Source: Lacihabitans sp. LS3-19 (GTDB lineage: Bacteria; Bacteroidota; Bacteroidia; Cytophagales; Spirosomataceae). From it: a DNA stretch of 64,000 nucleotides. Positions within the stretch are counted from its first letter, which is position 1; the number at the start of each line of letters is the position of its first letter. The notes beneath the pieces were generated by a model. It ran no database searches. It had not been told where the DNA came from and saw nothing but the letters and a program-made list of their open reading frames with translations. Of the stretch, positions 17,289 to 26,658 are shown piece after piece. The stretch is from positions 1 through 64,000 of the forward strand of contig NZ_RJUA01000124.1 in NCBI RefSeq assembly GCF_024343575.1. The letters run 5' to 3'. Both the position numbers and the translations under genes were made by a program.

Positions 17289-18122
17289 TTAACCTAAAAT
17301 TCCCTCCTTCTTTAAATAAAGAGCTACTTCCTTAATACTCGAAAAAGCTTCAATGTCAAAATGTTCTCTTGCTTTGGCTAATATTCTTCGGTTCGTAGTT
17401 TTTTGAAGCGTTTCTAAGCGAATTTTGAGCTCTTCACAGATTTCTTTTTGGGTGATATCAGGTTTTTGAGCTATCAATTCTAATATTTTTATCTCTTTAG
17501 TATTAAAGCTAAAGGGTTTATTTGTAGTGTCTAACAATACTTTTTGGTTTTGTTTCAATGCTTTATTTTCAGCATTAGTATTTAGTTGGGTTTCGTTACC
17601 CACTCTCAAATCCAGAGCATCAAGATCTTGGTATTCTTTTAACACTACATAATGGTTAAGGTATGAGGTAACTATGCCCGTTTTTTTGTCGATTTGGAAT
17701 GGGTAAAGGGTTCTTTTGCACAAAAGATACTTTCCGTTTGCATGTAACAAAGGTATCTGTATAACTATCCTTTGTCCCATGAATTTTAAATTGAAAGCAT
17801 CTGAATTCGCAGTTTCAAAGGCAGATTGTGCCGACATGTTTAGAGCGGTCAAATGCCTTGGATGGATAATTCGGAAATAATCAAAAAGGGTGAAACTGGC
17901 GTCAGCATAGCCCAGCCATTCGGCTAAACCGTAAGCATATTCTACTTTTCTTTCGGGCAAGTTTATAACAAAGAAAAACTGCTCGTATTTTGTAGTTTTC
18001 TTAAGGCTCTCAATTTCAGTCTTTTGTGTATTTTTATCAACTAAAAAATCATAAACAGCACCTTGAGGATACCTTTTTTCCAGTTCTAACAATGCGATTT
18101 GAAGAAAATTCTGTGGTAACAT
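17289..18122 (-). CDS. PAS-like sensor / helix-turn-helix transcriptional regulator
   Basis: The protein has 277 aa with no signal peptide. The N-terminal about 175 residues look like a PAS-type sensor (EQFFFVINLPERKVEYAYGLAEWLGYADASFTLFDYFRIIHP). The C-terminus (about 212-277) has a helix-turn-helix region: SFNTKEIKILELIAQKPDITQKEICEELKIRLETLQKTTNRRILAKAREHF. The pattern is like LuxR-type or related winged-helix regulators of Bacteroidota. The ligand and target genes are unknown. An imperfect 23-bp palindrome lies 21-43 bp upstream of its start and could be its own operator. It is divergent from the LytS-like kinase gene, which it might also control. Confidence 0.7.
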   Translation of the reverse strand: MLPQNFLQIALLELEKRYPQGAVYDFLVDKNTQKTEIESLKKTTKYEQFFFVINLPERKVEYAYGLAEWLGYADASFTLFDYFRIIHPRHLTALNMSAQSAFETANSDAFNLKFMGQRIVIQIPLLHANGKYLLCKRTLYPFQIDKKTGIVTSYLNHYVVLKEYQDLDALDLRVGNETQLNTNAENKALKQNQKVLLDTTNKPFSFNTKEIKILELIAQKPDITQKEICEELKIRLETLQKTTNRRILAKAREHFDIEAFSSIKEVALYLKKEGILG

Positions 18123-18142
18123 TTTATGATAATATTAAAGGG

Positions 18143-18165
18143 ATTTGACGGACTCTCCGCCAAAT
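18143..18165. promoter_or_regulatory. Imperfect 23-bp palindrome, possible operator
   Basis: The arms ATTTGACGGA (18143-18152) and TCCGCCAAAT (18156-18165) are complementary at 9 of 10 positions around CTC. It lies in the 147-bp divergent region between the PAS/HTH regulator and the LytS-like kinase, close to the regulator's start codon. No T-run follows, which speaks against a terminator. A regulatory role is inferred. Confidence 0.45.
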
Positions 18166-18269
18166 TTATAAAATACTTCTCGATAAATTTACCAAATAAT
18201 AAATTTTTGATTTTTTTATTTAATGGCAATTTGCGATTGTGTAGTATTGTAAAAACTTAGACCTTTCAT

Positions 18270-21200
18270 ATGAATAAACGCTACATAAATCCAAATTTTT
18301 TGGTTTTTCTTAAAGTTGCCTTTGTTTTTCTATGGGTTTCTTTGCCAACTACTGCTCAAAAATACCCTTATAAAGTATTCAACATTAAAGACGGACTTTC
18401 TGCAATGCAATGCCTTGGTGTATTTGAAGACAGTCGAGGATTTATATGGGTTACAACCAAAAATGGACTCAATCGATACGATGGGAAGTATTTTAAAAAG
18501 TATTTTGTTGAAGATGGCTTAGATGATAATTCACATTTTAGTCAAATAATCGAGCTGCCAAATGGAGAGATTTCGTTTGTAAACGGCAGATATTTGTTTT
18601 TTTTCGACAACAAAACTTTTACTAAGGTTAGGATTCCTGATGAGGTAAAGATATATGATCCTGCCGATAATTTATTTTTTGATTCAGACTCCAACCGAAT
18701 CATTTTCATATCCAATGAGCCTGAAGATATTAAACCTCGATTAGTCGTGATGTATGATGTTTCTCAAAAGAAATTTTCAAAACAGAATTTCCCAGGAATA
18801 AACGGTGACTTAAGTTTTTCGCCAATTTTTTATGATAAAAAAGATAAAAGTTTTTATGGAATTAGTATTTCTTCTCGAAATATTAAAGAAGGTATATTTA
18901 AATTTCGAAATGGGAAGTATGAAAAAATTTATGATACATATTTAAGAGAAGGAGTATATATAAGTCAAACTTTTAAAAATCACATTCTTTTAAAGTTTAA
19001 AGATTTGGAGGGCGATTATATTGATTTATACAAAACGGTTAATGGGAGTTTTATTCCATTACTTAAAAGAAAAAAAACGAATATGGTAATTGAAGTACTT
19101 AATCCTATTAATGAGGATCAAGTTGTTTCAAATGGAAGTTCGGTTTATTACATAAAGAAAGGCTCCAAAAAGATAGAGTTAATCGCAAGTGAATTAGGTG
19201 CCTCCAGAGTAGGTCAATCTTCTTCTGACGGAAAAACAATTTGGATACCCACCGAAAAAGGACTTTTACAGTTTATTAATAACGGAATACGATATTTTGA
19301 TGAAAAAGAGGCCGAATATATCTGGTCTGTAACGGAAGACGATAAAAATAATATTTGGATGTTACCCTTCGGAGGTGCAATAAAAATATTTGATGGCAAT
19401 AAAATTTATTCTGAAAATCGACATTTAAAACTTTTTCCATTTATTAAATCAAACCAGACTGTTGCTAATTATAGAGAAGGTAGTTTATTCTATTTTTCTG
19501 CTTTCAAAGATATGCACGGAACTCTTTGGTTACCAAACACTTCATGCCAACTTCAATTTAAAAATGGATCATTTAAAAGGACAAATGAAAATGCTGCATA
19601 TTTTAATTTTTACGACAAAGAGCACGATTATGTTTTTCAAGCTGGGAATCATGGGATTAATCTTTTTCCTTCTTTAAGGCCAAATGAAATATTTACACTT
19701 TATGGCAAAAAGGATTTAATACCTTATCAAAACTACATGTATATTTATAAAGACCGTAAAAAGCGGTATTGGCTTGGCGGTTGGGGAGGAATGAACCGTT
19801 TCGAGAGTTTTTCAGAAATTTTTAAGAAAAGATCAAAGGAGTATTCAATAGCTAAAAAGAATATTCCTTTTAAGGGTTTTATTACAATGTTTGAAGATGC
19901 TGATAGTATACTGTGGGCGGGAACAACTTCAGGATTATATTATTATGTTGAATCTGATGACAGCTGGAAACAAGTACTTCCAAATCAAATTAAAAAATTC
20001 GTAACACTAATAGGAGAAATATCAGAAGATAAGTTAATTATTGGCGTAGATGAAGGCCTAATGATTTTGGATAGGCATAAACTTAAAGCTGGTCAGGCTG
20101 CCTTAATAAAATTATATAATTATCACAATGGGTTTGATGGGCTTGAACCTGGTCAAAATGGACTTTTTAAGGATTCAAAAGGAAGGCTATGGATAACTTC
20201 TGGCTCTATATTATCATATCTAGAACCCGATAAATTAGATCTGGATAACAGTCAGCTAAAACCGTACATCGACAAAATAAATTATAAAAATGTTGCTTTT
20301 ACAAATGATGTAAACCTTGCTTTTGAGGAAAATAACTTCCATGTTGAAGTAGGAGCGGTTGGGTTTAACAGACCCTTAGAGTCTCTTTATAGTTTTGCAA
20401 TAGATGACAAGCCATGGAGCTCTTGGCAAAAATCTTCAGAGTATTTTGTGCCTGCTATGCCAAACGGTCAACATCAGATTAAAGTAAGGGCAAAAACGAA
20501 TGGTATTTTAGACAACGAACTTATCCCTAAAGTACTAACTGTAAATATCCAAGCACCATTTTACAAATCACCGAATTTTTCTAAATATCTCGGAGTGGCG
20601 TGTTTATTCTTATTTTCATGGTTTTTATATTCGTTTGTAAGGTCTAGATACGAAAAACGAAAACTGGCAGAAAAAGAACGAACTATCAATTATCTACAAA
20701 TCCAAACTTTGCAAGCACAGTTAAATCCACACTTCTTATTTAATGCATTAAGCTCGCTTCAACATTTGATCCTTAAAAAAGAGACTGTTTTGGCCAAGTC
20801 CAGCCTAACAAAATTAGCAACTTTAATGCGTAGCTATTTGGAATCAAGCGTGTCGGCCAATAATCCTAGAATCAGGAAAAACGAAATTAGTTTAAGGCAT
20901 AAAATTGAGCTTTTGAATTCTTATTTGGATCTTGAGAGTATTCAGCATAATGACAAATTTTCCTATGTGATTGAGACCTCGCCTGATCTACCTTTAGACA
21001 GTATAAAATTGCCTCCTCTTATCATTCAACCATTTGTTGAGAACGCCATAAAGCATGGATTAGTGCACAAAGAAGGAAAAGGAAGTTTGGTAGTAAAATT
21101 TGAACAGATAGATGAGGTTTTGATATGTACCATTGATGATGATGGCATTGGCCGCAAAGCAGCCGCAGAAATAAAAAAACGATCTGAGCATTCTTACAAA

Positions 21201-21338
21201 TCATATGGAACACATCTAGTACATGAGCGGGTAAAGCTTTTGAATGAAACGGATTATAAAATAGAAATACAAACAATAGATAAAGCGGAAGGTGGTACAA
21301 GGGTTATTATAAAAATTGCACAGAAATATGAAGATTAA
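18270..21338 (+). CDS. Periplasmic-propeller LytS-type sensor histidine kinase
   Basis: The protein has 1022 aa. An N-terminal signal anchor (FLVFLKVAFVFLWVSLPTTAQ) is followed by about 680 residues of two-component beta-propeller repeats (MQCLGVFEDSRGFIWVTTKNGLNRYDG, EDDKNNIWMLPFGG, DADSILWAGTTSGLYY, FKDSKGRLWITSGS). A Y_Y_Y domain (about 695-760) comes next, then one TM helix (YLGVACLFLFSWFLYSFV, about 773-790). The cytoplasmic His_kinase domain has the LytS signature LNPHFLFNALSSLQHLI (H821), and the HATPase contains PFVENAIKHGL and DDDGIGR. It senses an unknown extracytoplasmic ligand and phosphorylates the LytTR regulator whose gene overlaps its 3' end. Unlike hybrid SusR-type sensors, it has no receiver or AraC domain. 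Confidence 0.94.
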   Translation: MNKRYINPNFLVFLKVAFVFLWVSLPTTAQKYPYKVFNIKDGLSAMQCLGVFEDSRGFIWVTTKNGLNRYDGKYFKKYFVEDGLDDNSHFSQIIELPNGEISFVNGRYLFFFDNKTFTKVRIPDEVKIYDPADNLFFDSDSNRIIFISNEPEDIKPRLVVMYDVSQKKFSKQNFPGINGDLSFSPIFYDKKDKSFYGISISSRNIKEGIFKFRNGKYEKIYDTYLREGVYISQTFKNHILLKFKDLEGDYIDLYKTVNGSFIPLLKRKKTNMVIEVLNPINEDQVVSNGSSVYYIKKGSKKIELIASELGASRVGQSSSDGKTIWIPTEKGLLQFINNGIRYFDEKEAEYIWSVTEDDKNNIWMLPFGGAIKIFDGNKIYSENRHLKLFPFIKSNQTVANYREGSLFYFSAFKDMHGTLWLPNTSCQLQFKNGSFKRTNENAAYFNFYDKEHDYVFQAGNHGINLFPSLRPNEIFTLYGKKDLIPYQNYMYIYKDRKKRYWLGGWGGMNRFESFSEIFKKRSKEYSIAKKNIPFKGFITMFEDADSILWAGTTSGLYYYVESDDSWKQVLPNQIKKFVTLIGEISEDKLIIGVDEGLMILDRHKLKAGQAALIKLYNYHNGFDGLEPGQNGLFKDSKGRLWITSGSILSYLEPDKLDLDNSQLKPYIDKINYKNVAFTNDVNLAFEENNFHVEVGAVGFNRPLESLYSFAIDDKPWSSWQKSSEYFVPAMPNGQHQIKVRAKTNGILDNELIPKVLTVNIQAPFYKSPNFSKYLGVACLFLFSWFLYSFVRSRYEKRKLAEKERTINYLQIQTLQAQLNPHFLFNALSSLQHLILKKETVLAKSSLTKLATLMRSYLESSVSANNPRIRKNEISLRHKIELLNSYLDLESIQHNDKFSYVIETSPDLPLDSIKLPPLIIQPFVENAIKHGLVHKEGKGSLVVKFEQIDEVLICTIDDDGIGRKAAAEIKKRSEHSYKSYGTHLVHERVKLLNETDYKIEIQTIDKAEGGTRVIIKIAQKYED

Positions 21339-22158
21339 AACGATAATTATAGAGGACAATCCCAAGATAAGGGAATCGTTGGAGATAATATTAAAATTAA
21401 ATTTCGGAGATATAAACGTAATTGGTCAAGCGGATAATGTAGCAGAAGGCGAAGCTATTATCCGAAAACTCAAGCCTGATTTTGTGATTTTTGATATTGA
21501 TATAATTAATGGCACTAGCTTCGATATTTTAACCAATTTAAAGGCCGAAGGAAAAGTTAATTTCAAATTTATTTTTCTGACTGCTCATAGCAACACCGAA
21601 AATACAATAAAGGCCATAAAATATTCGGCCAATGATTTTTTGGTAAAGCCCATTGACGCGGCAATGTTAAAAGAATCAATCTCAATCATTATAGAAAGTA
21701 TAAAACAAAAGCAAGACCAAAACGAAAAGCTAGAGTTATTGCTTGAACTGCTCGACAATCCTAACAACATCAATCAAAGAATTGGTGTACAGTCATCCAA
21801 AGGACAGATTCAGAATGTGGTTTTAAATGAGGTGCTGTATCTTAAATCTGACGGTATTCTAACAATATTTAAATTTATAGATGGGTCTGAAATAAAAGGG
21901 TATAAAAACATTGGATATTATGCCGATAATCTTTGCCGAGATTATGAATTTATACAGATTCAGCAAGGTATAGTTGTTAACTTAAATTATTTGAAATCTT
22001 TCACACCCGCAACAAAAAAAGTGTACCTGAAAAATGGGATAGAATTAGAAGCCTCTCGGAGCGGTACAAAGGTCTTGAAAGAATATCTTTTGGATTATTC
22101 GCCCTCAAAATTAAAAATGGGTTTTATCAAAGATTTAATTCAAAAACTAAAAATTTAA
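21328..22158 (+). CDS. LytTR-family response regulator
   Basis: The protein has 276 aa from ATG 21328 (MKIKTIIIEDN); an ATG 12 bp upstream in frame is possible but less family-like. The receiver domain (1-120) has EDN, the phospho-acceptor region FVIFDIDIING (D56), Thr in FLTAHS and Lys in FLVKPID. The LytTR DNA-binding domain (about 150-255) has VLNEVLYLKSDGILTIFKF, EFIQIQQGIVVNLNYLKSF and LEASRSGTKVLKEYL. It overlaps the kinase gene by 11 bp and is its cognate partner. Likely targets are the stand-alone LytTR gene and secreted-protein genes downstream, but no binding site was identified. Confidence 0.93.
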   Translation: MKIKTIIIEDNPKIRESLEIILKLNFGDINVIGQADNVAEGEAIIRKLKPDFVIFDIDIINGTSFDILTNLKAEGKVNFKFIFLTAHSNTENTIKAIKYSANDFLVKPIDAAMLKESISIIIESIKQKQDQNEKLELLLELLDNPNNINQRIGVQSSKGQIQNVVLNEVLYLKSDGILTIFKFIDGSEIKGYKNIGYYADNLCRDYEFIQIQQGIVVNLNYLKSFTPATKKVYLKNGIELEASRSGTKVLKEYLLDYSPSKLKMGFIKDLIQKLKI

Positions 22159-22215
22159 GTAATTGTCAGTTTTGGAAAAGCTATAATTTTTTCAAGTTTT
22201 TAAAATTTATTATTA

Positions 22216-22247
22216 TTTGAAGTAGAATTATCCATACAATAGTCTTG
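22216..22247 (+). promoter_or_regulatory. Candidate Bacteroidota promoter for the stand-alone LytTR gene
   Basis: TTTG (22216-22219) and TAGTCTTG (22240-22247) are separated by 20 bp. This is the TTTG-N19-21-TAnnTTTG architecture with one mismatch. It lies about 100 bp upstream of the LytTR ATG. Confidence 0.5.
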
Positions 22248-22350
22248 AGAAACAATGAAATTCCAAATATTATAAAAATCGACAGAATTTTATTTAGTGG
22301 TTGATGAACTCTCTATAATTGTTCAATTTTGGCCATTAAATCTCAAAAAT

Positions 22351-22617
22351 ATGAAAACAAATTTATCTGACTCTTTTAACATTACACATCTTGAGGCATC
22401 GGTCAATTACACTATCTTTCATTTCAAAGATGGCCACCGTGAAATACATGCCTATACGCTCAAAAAATTCGAAAATGAGTTTTCGAAATCAAAAGCCTTC
22501 TCCCGCATCCACCGCAGGTATTTAGTCAATCGAAAATTTATTGCATCTCATAATGAGTCGGAGGTGTTTCTTTCCTGCGGGAAGAAGCTGCCTTTGGCTA
22601 GGAGGAGGAGGGTGTGA
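22351..22617 (+). CDS. Stand-alone LytTR DNA-binding protein
   Basis: The 88-aa protein is almost exactly one LytTR domain: ITHLEASVNYTIFHFKDGHREIHAYTLKKFENEF, AFSRIHRRYLVNRKFI and the closing LSCGKKLPLARRRRV. No receiver or membrane helix is attached. The frame is open 18 codons upstream to a GTG, but ATG 22351 gives the natural domain start. Such receiver-less LytTR proteins act as constitutive or partner-dependent regulators in other bacteria. It sits between the LytS/LytTR pair and the large secreted protein genes, 43 bp from the next start codon, which suggests local control. The target is unknown. Confidence 0.85.
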   Translation: MKTNLSDSFNITHLEASVNYTIFHFKDGHREIHAYTLKKFENEFSKSKAFSRIHRRYLVNRKFIASHNESEVFLSCGKKLPLARRRRV

Positions 22618-22660
22618 AGGGAATGATCTTTGAATTCTCCTGGATTTCTTAATTAAATAT

Positions 22661-25600
22661 ATGTCTATGAAAAAAAATATTTTCCTATTTCTTATAATAA
22701 TTTTCACAAAGACTTTTAGTCAGAATAAAATTGAATGTGGTTTTAATGACAAAATAACTAATTCTAAAAAGCTTAGAACTTCTTTTAAAACTTCAATTCT
22801 GCCTAACTCAAATTCTATTATTAGAATTCCAGTAGTTTTCCACGTGTACCATCATGGTGAAGGTATTGGTTCAGGGTTCAATATTTCAGAAGACACTTTA
22901 AAAAAGACCATACTTGATTTAAACTTGGCTTTCTCTGGTAAGGGCAAATACTCACAAACTATCGACACCAAAATAGAATTTTACTTATTAAAAGACAGTA
23001 TAAATTGTTCAGAATCAGGTATTCCATCAAATGGAATTAAAAGGGCTGACCTTAATAATTTACCACCTTATTTAGTTCAAAACTATTTTCAAGTTGGTAT
23101 AAATCCAGGCTCAAAACAGTTTTTTGATAAAGAAATCAATCGCTTAAGTCCCAATCCAGTTTCTATTAGATGTTTGAATATAAGACTAATACCCTACTTT
23201 AACGGTTTAGTTGGCAGTGTCTCACTTGGTGATTTAGAAGATGTAATGCTGTGTACTGGCTGCACTATTGGGTCAAACCTTATTGAAGTTTTCACTCATG
23301 AAATCGGACATGTACTCGGATTAAGTCATACCTTTTTTGGTTCTGATAATAATTGTACTGATGGAGATGGATTGTCTGATACGGATCCTCATAGAAAAGA
23401 TGATATTTTTTTTCCAGATGATATCAATCTTTGTACGGGACAAAAAAAAGGAAAAGTCATCTACAACTTTATGAGCTATGGTTTTAAAGACCCAAATTTC
23501 ACTCCCATGCAACGGGATAAAATGAGAGAGACTATCAATTTTAATTATCCTGAAATTTTAACACCTAACAATTTATATCATCCAAAACCAACTTATACGC
23601 TATCGGACACCAAAGGAAGTCCAATTACTGCATGTACATTTTCTAGCACTAATACTTCTAACAGCTACGACAATTCACTTATTTTTAATATTAATGACTT
23701 GTTTTTCAAAAATATATATGAAAAATCTGGTAGTTTTATTGACTATTCCTGTGCCTTAAAAACTGAGTTAAAAAAAGGAGAAATATACTCCTTCAATTTT
23801 GAAGATATCAATTCTTCGACTCTTTTATATTATCACTTATACATAGATTACAATGGAGATGGAGATTTTGAAGATATTTCTGAATCCGTTTTTAGTGGTC
23901 AAAAGAATCAAGGTTCTGCTTTTGGTTCTTTAACAATTCCTAGCACTGCAGTAAGTAATCAATGGCTTAGAGCACGTTTTGTAAGAAGTAGTGTCAGCAA
24001 TTACAGTTCTTGCACCACTGCTGGTTATGGATCAGCTTTAGACTTTAGCGTTAAATTAATAACAGGATGTTCGCAGCCGGCCTCACCAACAGTTCTAAAT
24101 CAACAAATAAATTACGGTCAATCTACGACACTAGTTGCTACTAATTGTACGGGAACAATTAAATGGTTTTCAGGAGGTGAGTTTATTTCAAGCGGAAGTA
24201 CTCTCTTTACTGGAAACCTATTTGCAACAAAAAACTATCAAGCTTCTTGTACAATAAACAATTGCTCAAGTTTACCAAGTGCAGTAAGCGTTAAGGTTTT
24301 GCAAAATATGAATATTGGGAGTTTGTCTTCAATTGGCTACTGTGCGAATAGTAGCGTAACTATTCCCTTTACTAGTTCAATACCAATTTCAAGCTTCTTA
24401 AGTGTGAGTTTGAAAAAAGGTGGAGTTTTGATTAAAAATAAACTCGTTAAAAATTCTGGTTCAATATCATTTGAAATACCAAAAAGCTACACTACTTATA
24501 CTGGTGGGCCTTTGGTTAATTTAAATTTTGGGAATGATTACAGTATCGAAATAGAATATATTGACACCTATACGAATGAAGTTTTCAAAGTCATTTCTAG
24601 CCCAATTATGATAGGGGCAATTGAAAACAGCTCTCACGGTGTAGTTAAAAATAAAAATGAATATTTTGATGTAAACAACCCTAAAAGTACGTACACACAA
24701 TTATGTCAGGGTAAAAGCAAATATATATATGCCCAAGTACTTGCTCTTGATAACAGCAATTTCACCACAGAAGGTTTAACTTTTACTTGGAAAAAAGACG
24801 GGTCCACTTTTTTAACAACCCAAGCTGACAGTATTCTAGTAAATCAAGCGGGAAAATATACTTTTGAAGTTCAACAAGGCTCATGTATTACCAGTTCAAG
24901 TAATAGCAGACCAATGAATGTTCAGTCAGTTACTGCACTTTTAAATAGTGTGAATACCATAGGTCAGGATTTTGGTTGTAATGGCGGAGAAAAATTAATT
25001 TATTCTGAATATCAAAGTACAACAGCAAGTTATCAATGGCAGCAGAATGGAACAAATATTCCTAACGCCACAAATAAAGTATTAAAGGCGAATAGTAGCG
25101 GAAACTATGGAGTTATTGTAAGTGACCAAGGTTGTACAATTATAACGGGGAACGCTAAAGCAGTTAGCTTTACTACTGGTTCTCCAACAAAAATTCAATC
25201 TATTAATGGTGATACTACACTTTGTAAATATACAAATCCATATTTAAATTTAACATCTAGTAATGTAATCAGGCTTGAAGATGTATATGGTGGTGGTTTA
25301 ACTGTCCCTCAATTGTACTCCTTTCAATGGCAATTAAACGGCCAAGATATTTCAAAAACGGTTAAAAATTACATTGATATCAGTTATAGAGATAGCCTTA
25401 ATACCGGCCTTGGCATCTATAGATTAAAAAAGCAATTTGGTGACTGTGTTTCCTATAGCAATGAAATAACGATATCAGAAAGCAATATAAATCCTAAGCC
25501 AAAGATTTTATACGGTGAGACATTGAATGCCTGCTCTGGTCCAATAAATATTCAAGGTCCCTTCCAAGCTCTAAATTATCTCTATAAAAATGGGCAATCA

Positions 25601-26650
25601 ACGGGTAATGCAGGTTACTTTTTCTACTTAAATGAAAGCGGAGAATATAAAATAAAAAATGGAGACGGTACTTGCCAAAATGAATCTGATCCAATTCAGG
25701 TTACCATTGGAAACACGATAAACCCAAAAATAAAATATGTAGATAATAAGAAGAAAAATCTATGTGGCACTCAGGATAACGTTCCTTTAATGTTTGACTT
25801 TTCTGGAAACTCATTTGCATATTCCTATCAATGGTTTAAGAATGGTAGTTTAATTCCTGGCCAAACCTCATATACAATTTATGTTTCAACTGCAGGAACT
25901 TATAAACTACAAGTGAGTAGCGGATCTTGCACTAATTTTTCAAATGAAATCATTATTGGAAATAATAATAATGACATGATTTTAAGTACACTTGATCCAA
26001 ATTTGGAATGTTCTGGCAGGGTTAGCTTATTAGAATTTAAAGGTTTGTTAAATATAAACCCTAATCTATTAACTTGGAAAAAGAACGGTACTACCTTACC
26101 TCCACACCAATCCGTCAATTTTTATACAAATGAACCAGGGTTGTACTCAGTTGGATATAATAACAATTTTGGTTGCGTAGGCGAGACGAATACAGTGGAA
26201 ATAGAAATTGGATCCCCACCTTCTGGATTTAGTTTGGATCCTGTAGGAAATATACCATCTGGACAAAGTGCCACTTTGACGGTAAACAATTGCCTAGGGA
26301 AAGTCAATTGGTATGATACAGATATTGGAGGTAATTTACTGTATACAGGAAAGGACTTCACAACTCCTGTACTTACTCAAAACTCCACATATTGGATTAG
26401 TTGCAGTAAAGATTTTTGCGAAAGCAGCCGGGTTGAGGTTAATATATCAATTGTCCAATGTGCACAGCATATTATTCATAACTCATCCATTTTATCACAA
26501 GAATATTTAGCTGCTCAATCCATTATAAGTTCTATAAACGTACCAACAGGTGTGAAATATTCAGCTGGTAATAATATTTTATTATCTCCTGGTTTTTCTG
26601 CAGGGAGTAATGAAGTTTTTGAGGCTGTGATTGGTGGATGTCAAAACTAA
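22661..26650 (+). CDS. Secreted M43-type metalloprotease with GEVED, Ig-like and C-terminal coathanger-type region
   Basis: The protein has 1329 aa with a signal peptide (MSMKKNIFLFLIIIFTKTFS); the second ATG at 22667 is an equally possible start. The catalytic domain of pappalysin type (M43B) covers about 50-300, with zinc motif HEIGHVLGLSH (213-223) and Met-turn NFMSYGF. A GEVED-type domain (about 330-465) contains YHLYIDYNGDGDFEDISE. From about 470 to 1265 there are repeated Ig-like modules, recognisable by YQWQQNGTNI, FTWKKDGS, YQWFKNGS and LTWKKNGTTL. The last 65 residues carry NILLSPGFSAGSNEVFEAVIGGCQN, a motif of the '3-coathanger stack' type also found at the end of the next protein. 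It is probably a cell-surface or secreted protease-adhesin. The next gene starts 8 bp downstream. Confidence 0.88.
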   Translation: MSMKKNIFLFLIIIFTKTFSQNKIECGFNDKITNSKKLRTSFKTSILPNSNSIIRIPVVFHVYHHGEGIGSGFNISEDTLKKTILDLNLAFSGKGKYSQTIDTKIEFYLLKDSINCSESGIPSNGIKRADLNNLPPYLVQNYFQVGINPGSKQFFDKEINRLSPNPVSIRCLNIRLIPYFNGLVGSVSLGDLEDVMLCTGCTIGSNLIEVFTHEIGHVLGLSHTFFGSDNNCTDGDGLSDTDPHRKDDIFFPDDINLCTGQKKGKVIYNFMSYGFKDPNFTPMQRDKMRETINFNYPEILTPNNLYHPKPTYTLSDTKGSPITACTFSSTNTSNSYDNSLIFNINDLFFKNIYEKSGSFIDYSCALKTELKKGEIYSFNFEDINSSTLLYYHLYIDYNGDGDFEDISESVFSGQKNQGSAFGSLTIPSTAVSNQWLRARFVRSSVSNYSSCTTAGYGSALDFSVKLITGCSQPASPTVLNQQINYGQSTTLVATNCTGTIKWFSGGEFISSGSTLFTGNLFATKNYQASCTINNCSSLPSAVSVKVLQNMNIGSLSSIGYCANSSVTIPFTSSIPISSFLSVSLKKGGVLIKNKLVKNSGSISFEIPKSYTTYTGGPLVNLNFGNDYSIEIEYIDTYTNEVFKVISSPIMIGAIENSSHGVVKNKNEYFDVNNPKSTYTQLCQGKSKYIYAQVLALDNSNFTTEGLTFTWKKDGSTFLTTQADSILVNQAGKYTFEVQQGSCITSSSNSRPMNVQSVTALLNSVNTIGQDFGCNGGEKLIYSEYQSTTASYQWQQNGTNIPNATNKVLKANSSGNYGVIVSDQGCTIITGNAKAVSFTTGSPTKIQSINGDTTLCKYTNPYLNLTSSNVIRLEDVYGGGLTVPQLYSFQWQLNGQDISKTVKNYIDISYRDSLNTGLGIYRLKKQFGDCVSYSNEITISESNINPKPKILYGETLNACSGPINIQGPFQALNYLYKNGQSTGNAGYFFYLNESGEYKIKNGDGTCQNESDPIQVTIGNTINPKIKYVDNKKKNLCGTQDNVPLMFDFSGNSFAYSYQWFKNGSLIPGQTSYTIYVSTAGTYKLQVSSGSCTNFSNEIIIGNNNNDMILSTLDPNLECSGRVSLLEFKGLLNINPNLLTWKKNGTTLPPHQSVNFYTNEPGLYSVGYNNNFGCVGETNTVEIEIGSPPSGFSLDPVGNIPSGQSATLTVNNCLGKVNWYDTDIGGNLLYTGKDFTTPVLTQNSTYWISCSKDFCESSRVEVNISIVQCAQHIIHNSSILSQEYLAAQSIISSINVPTGVKYSAGNNILLSPGFSAGSNEVFEAVIGGCQN

Positions 26651-26658
26651 TTAAGATT

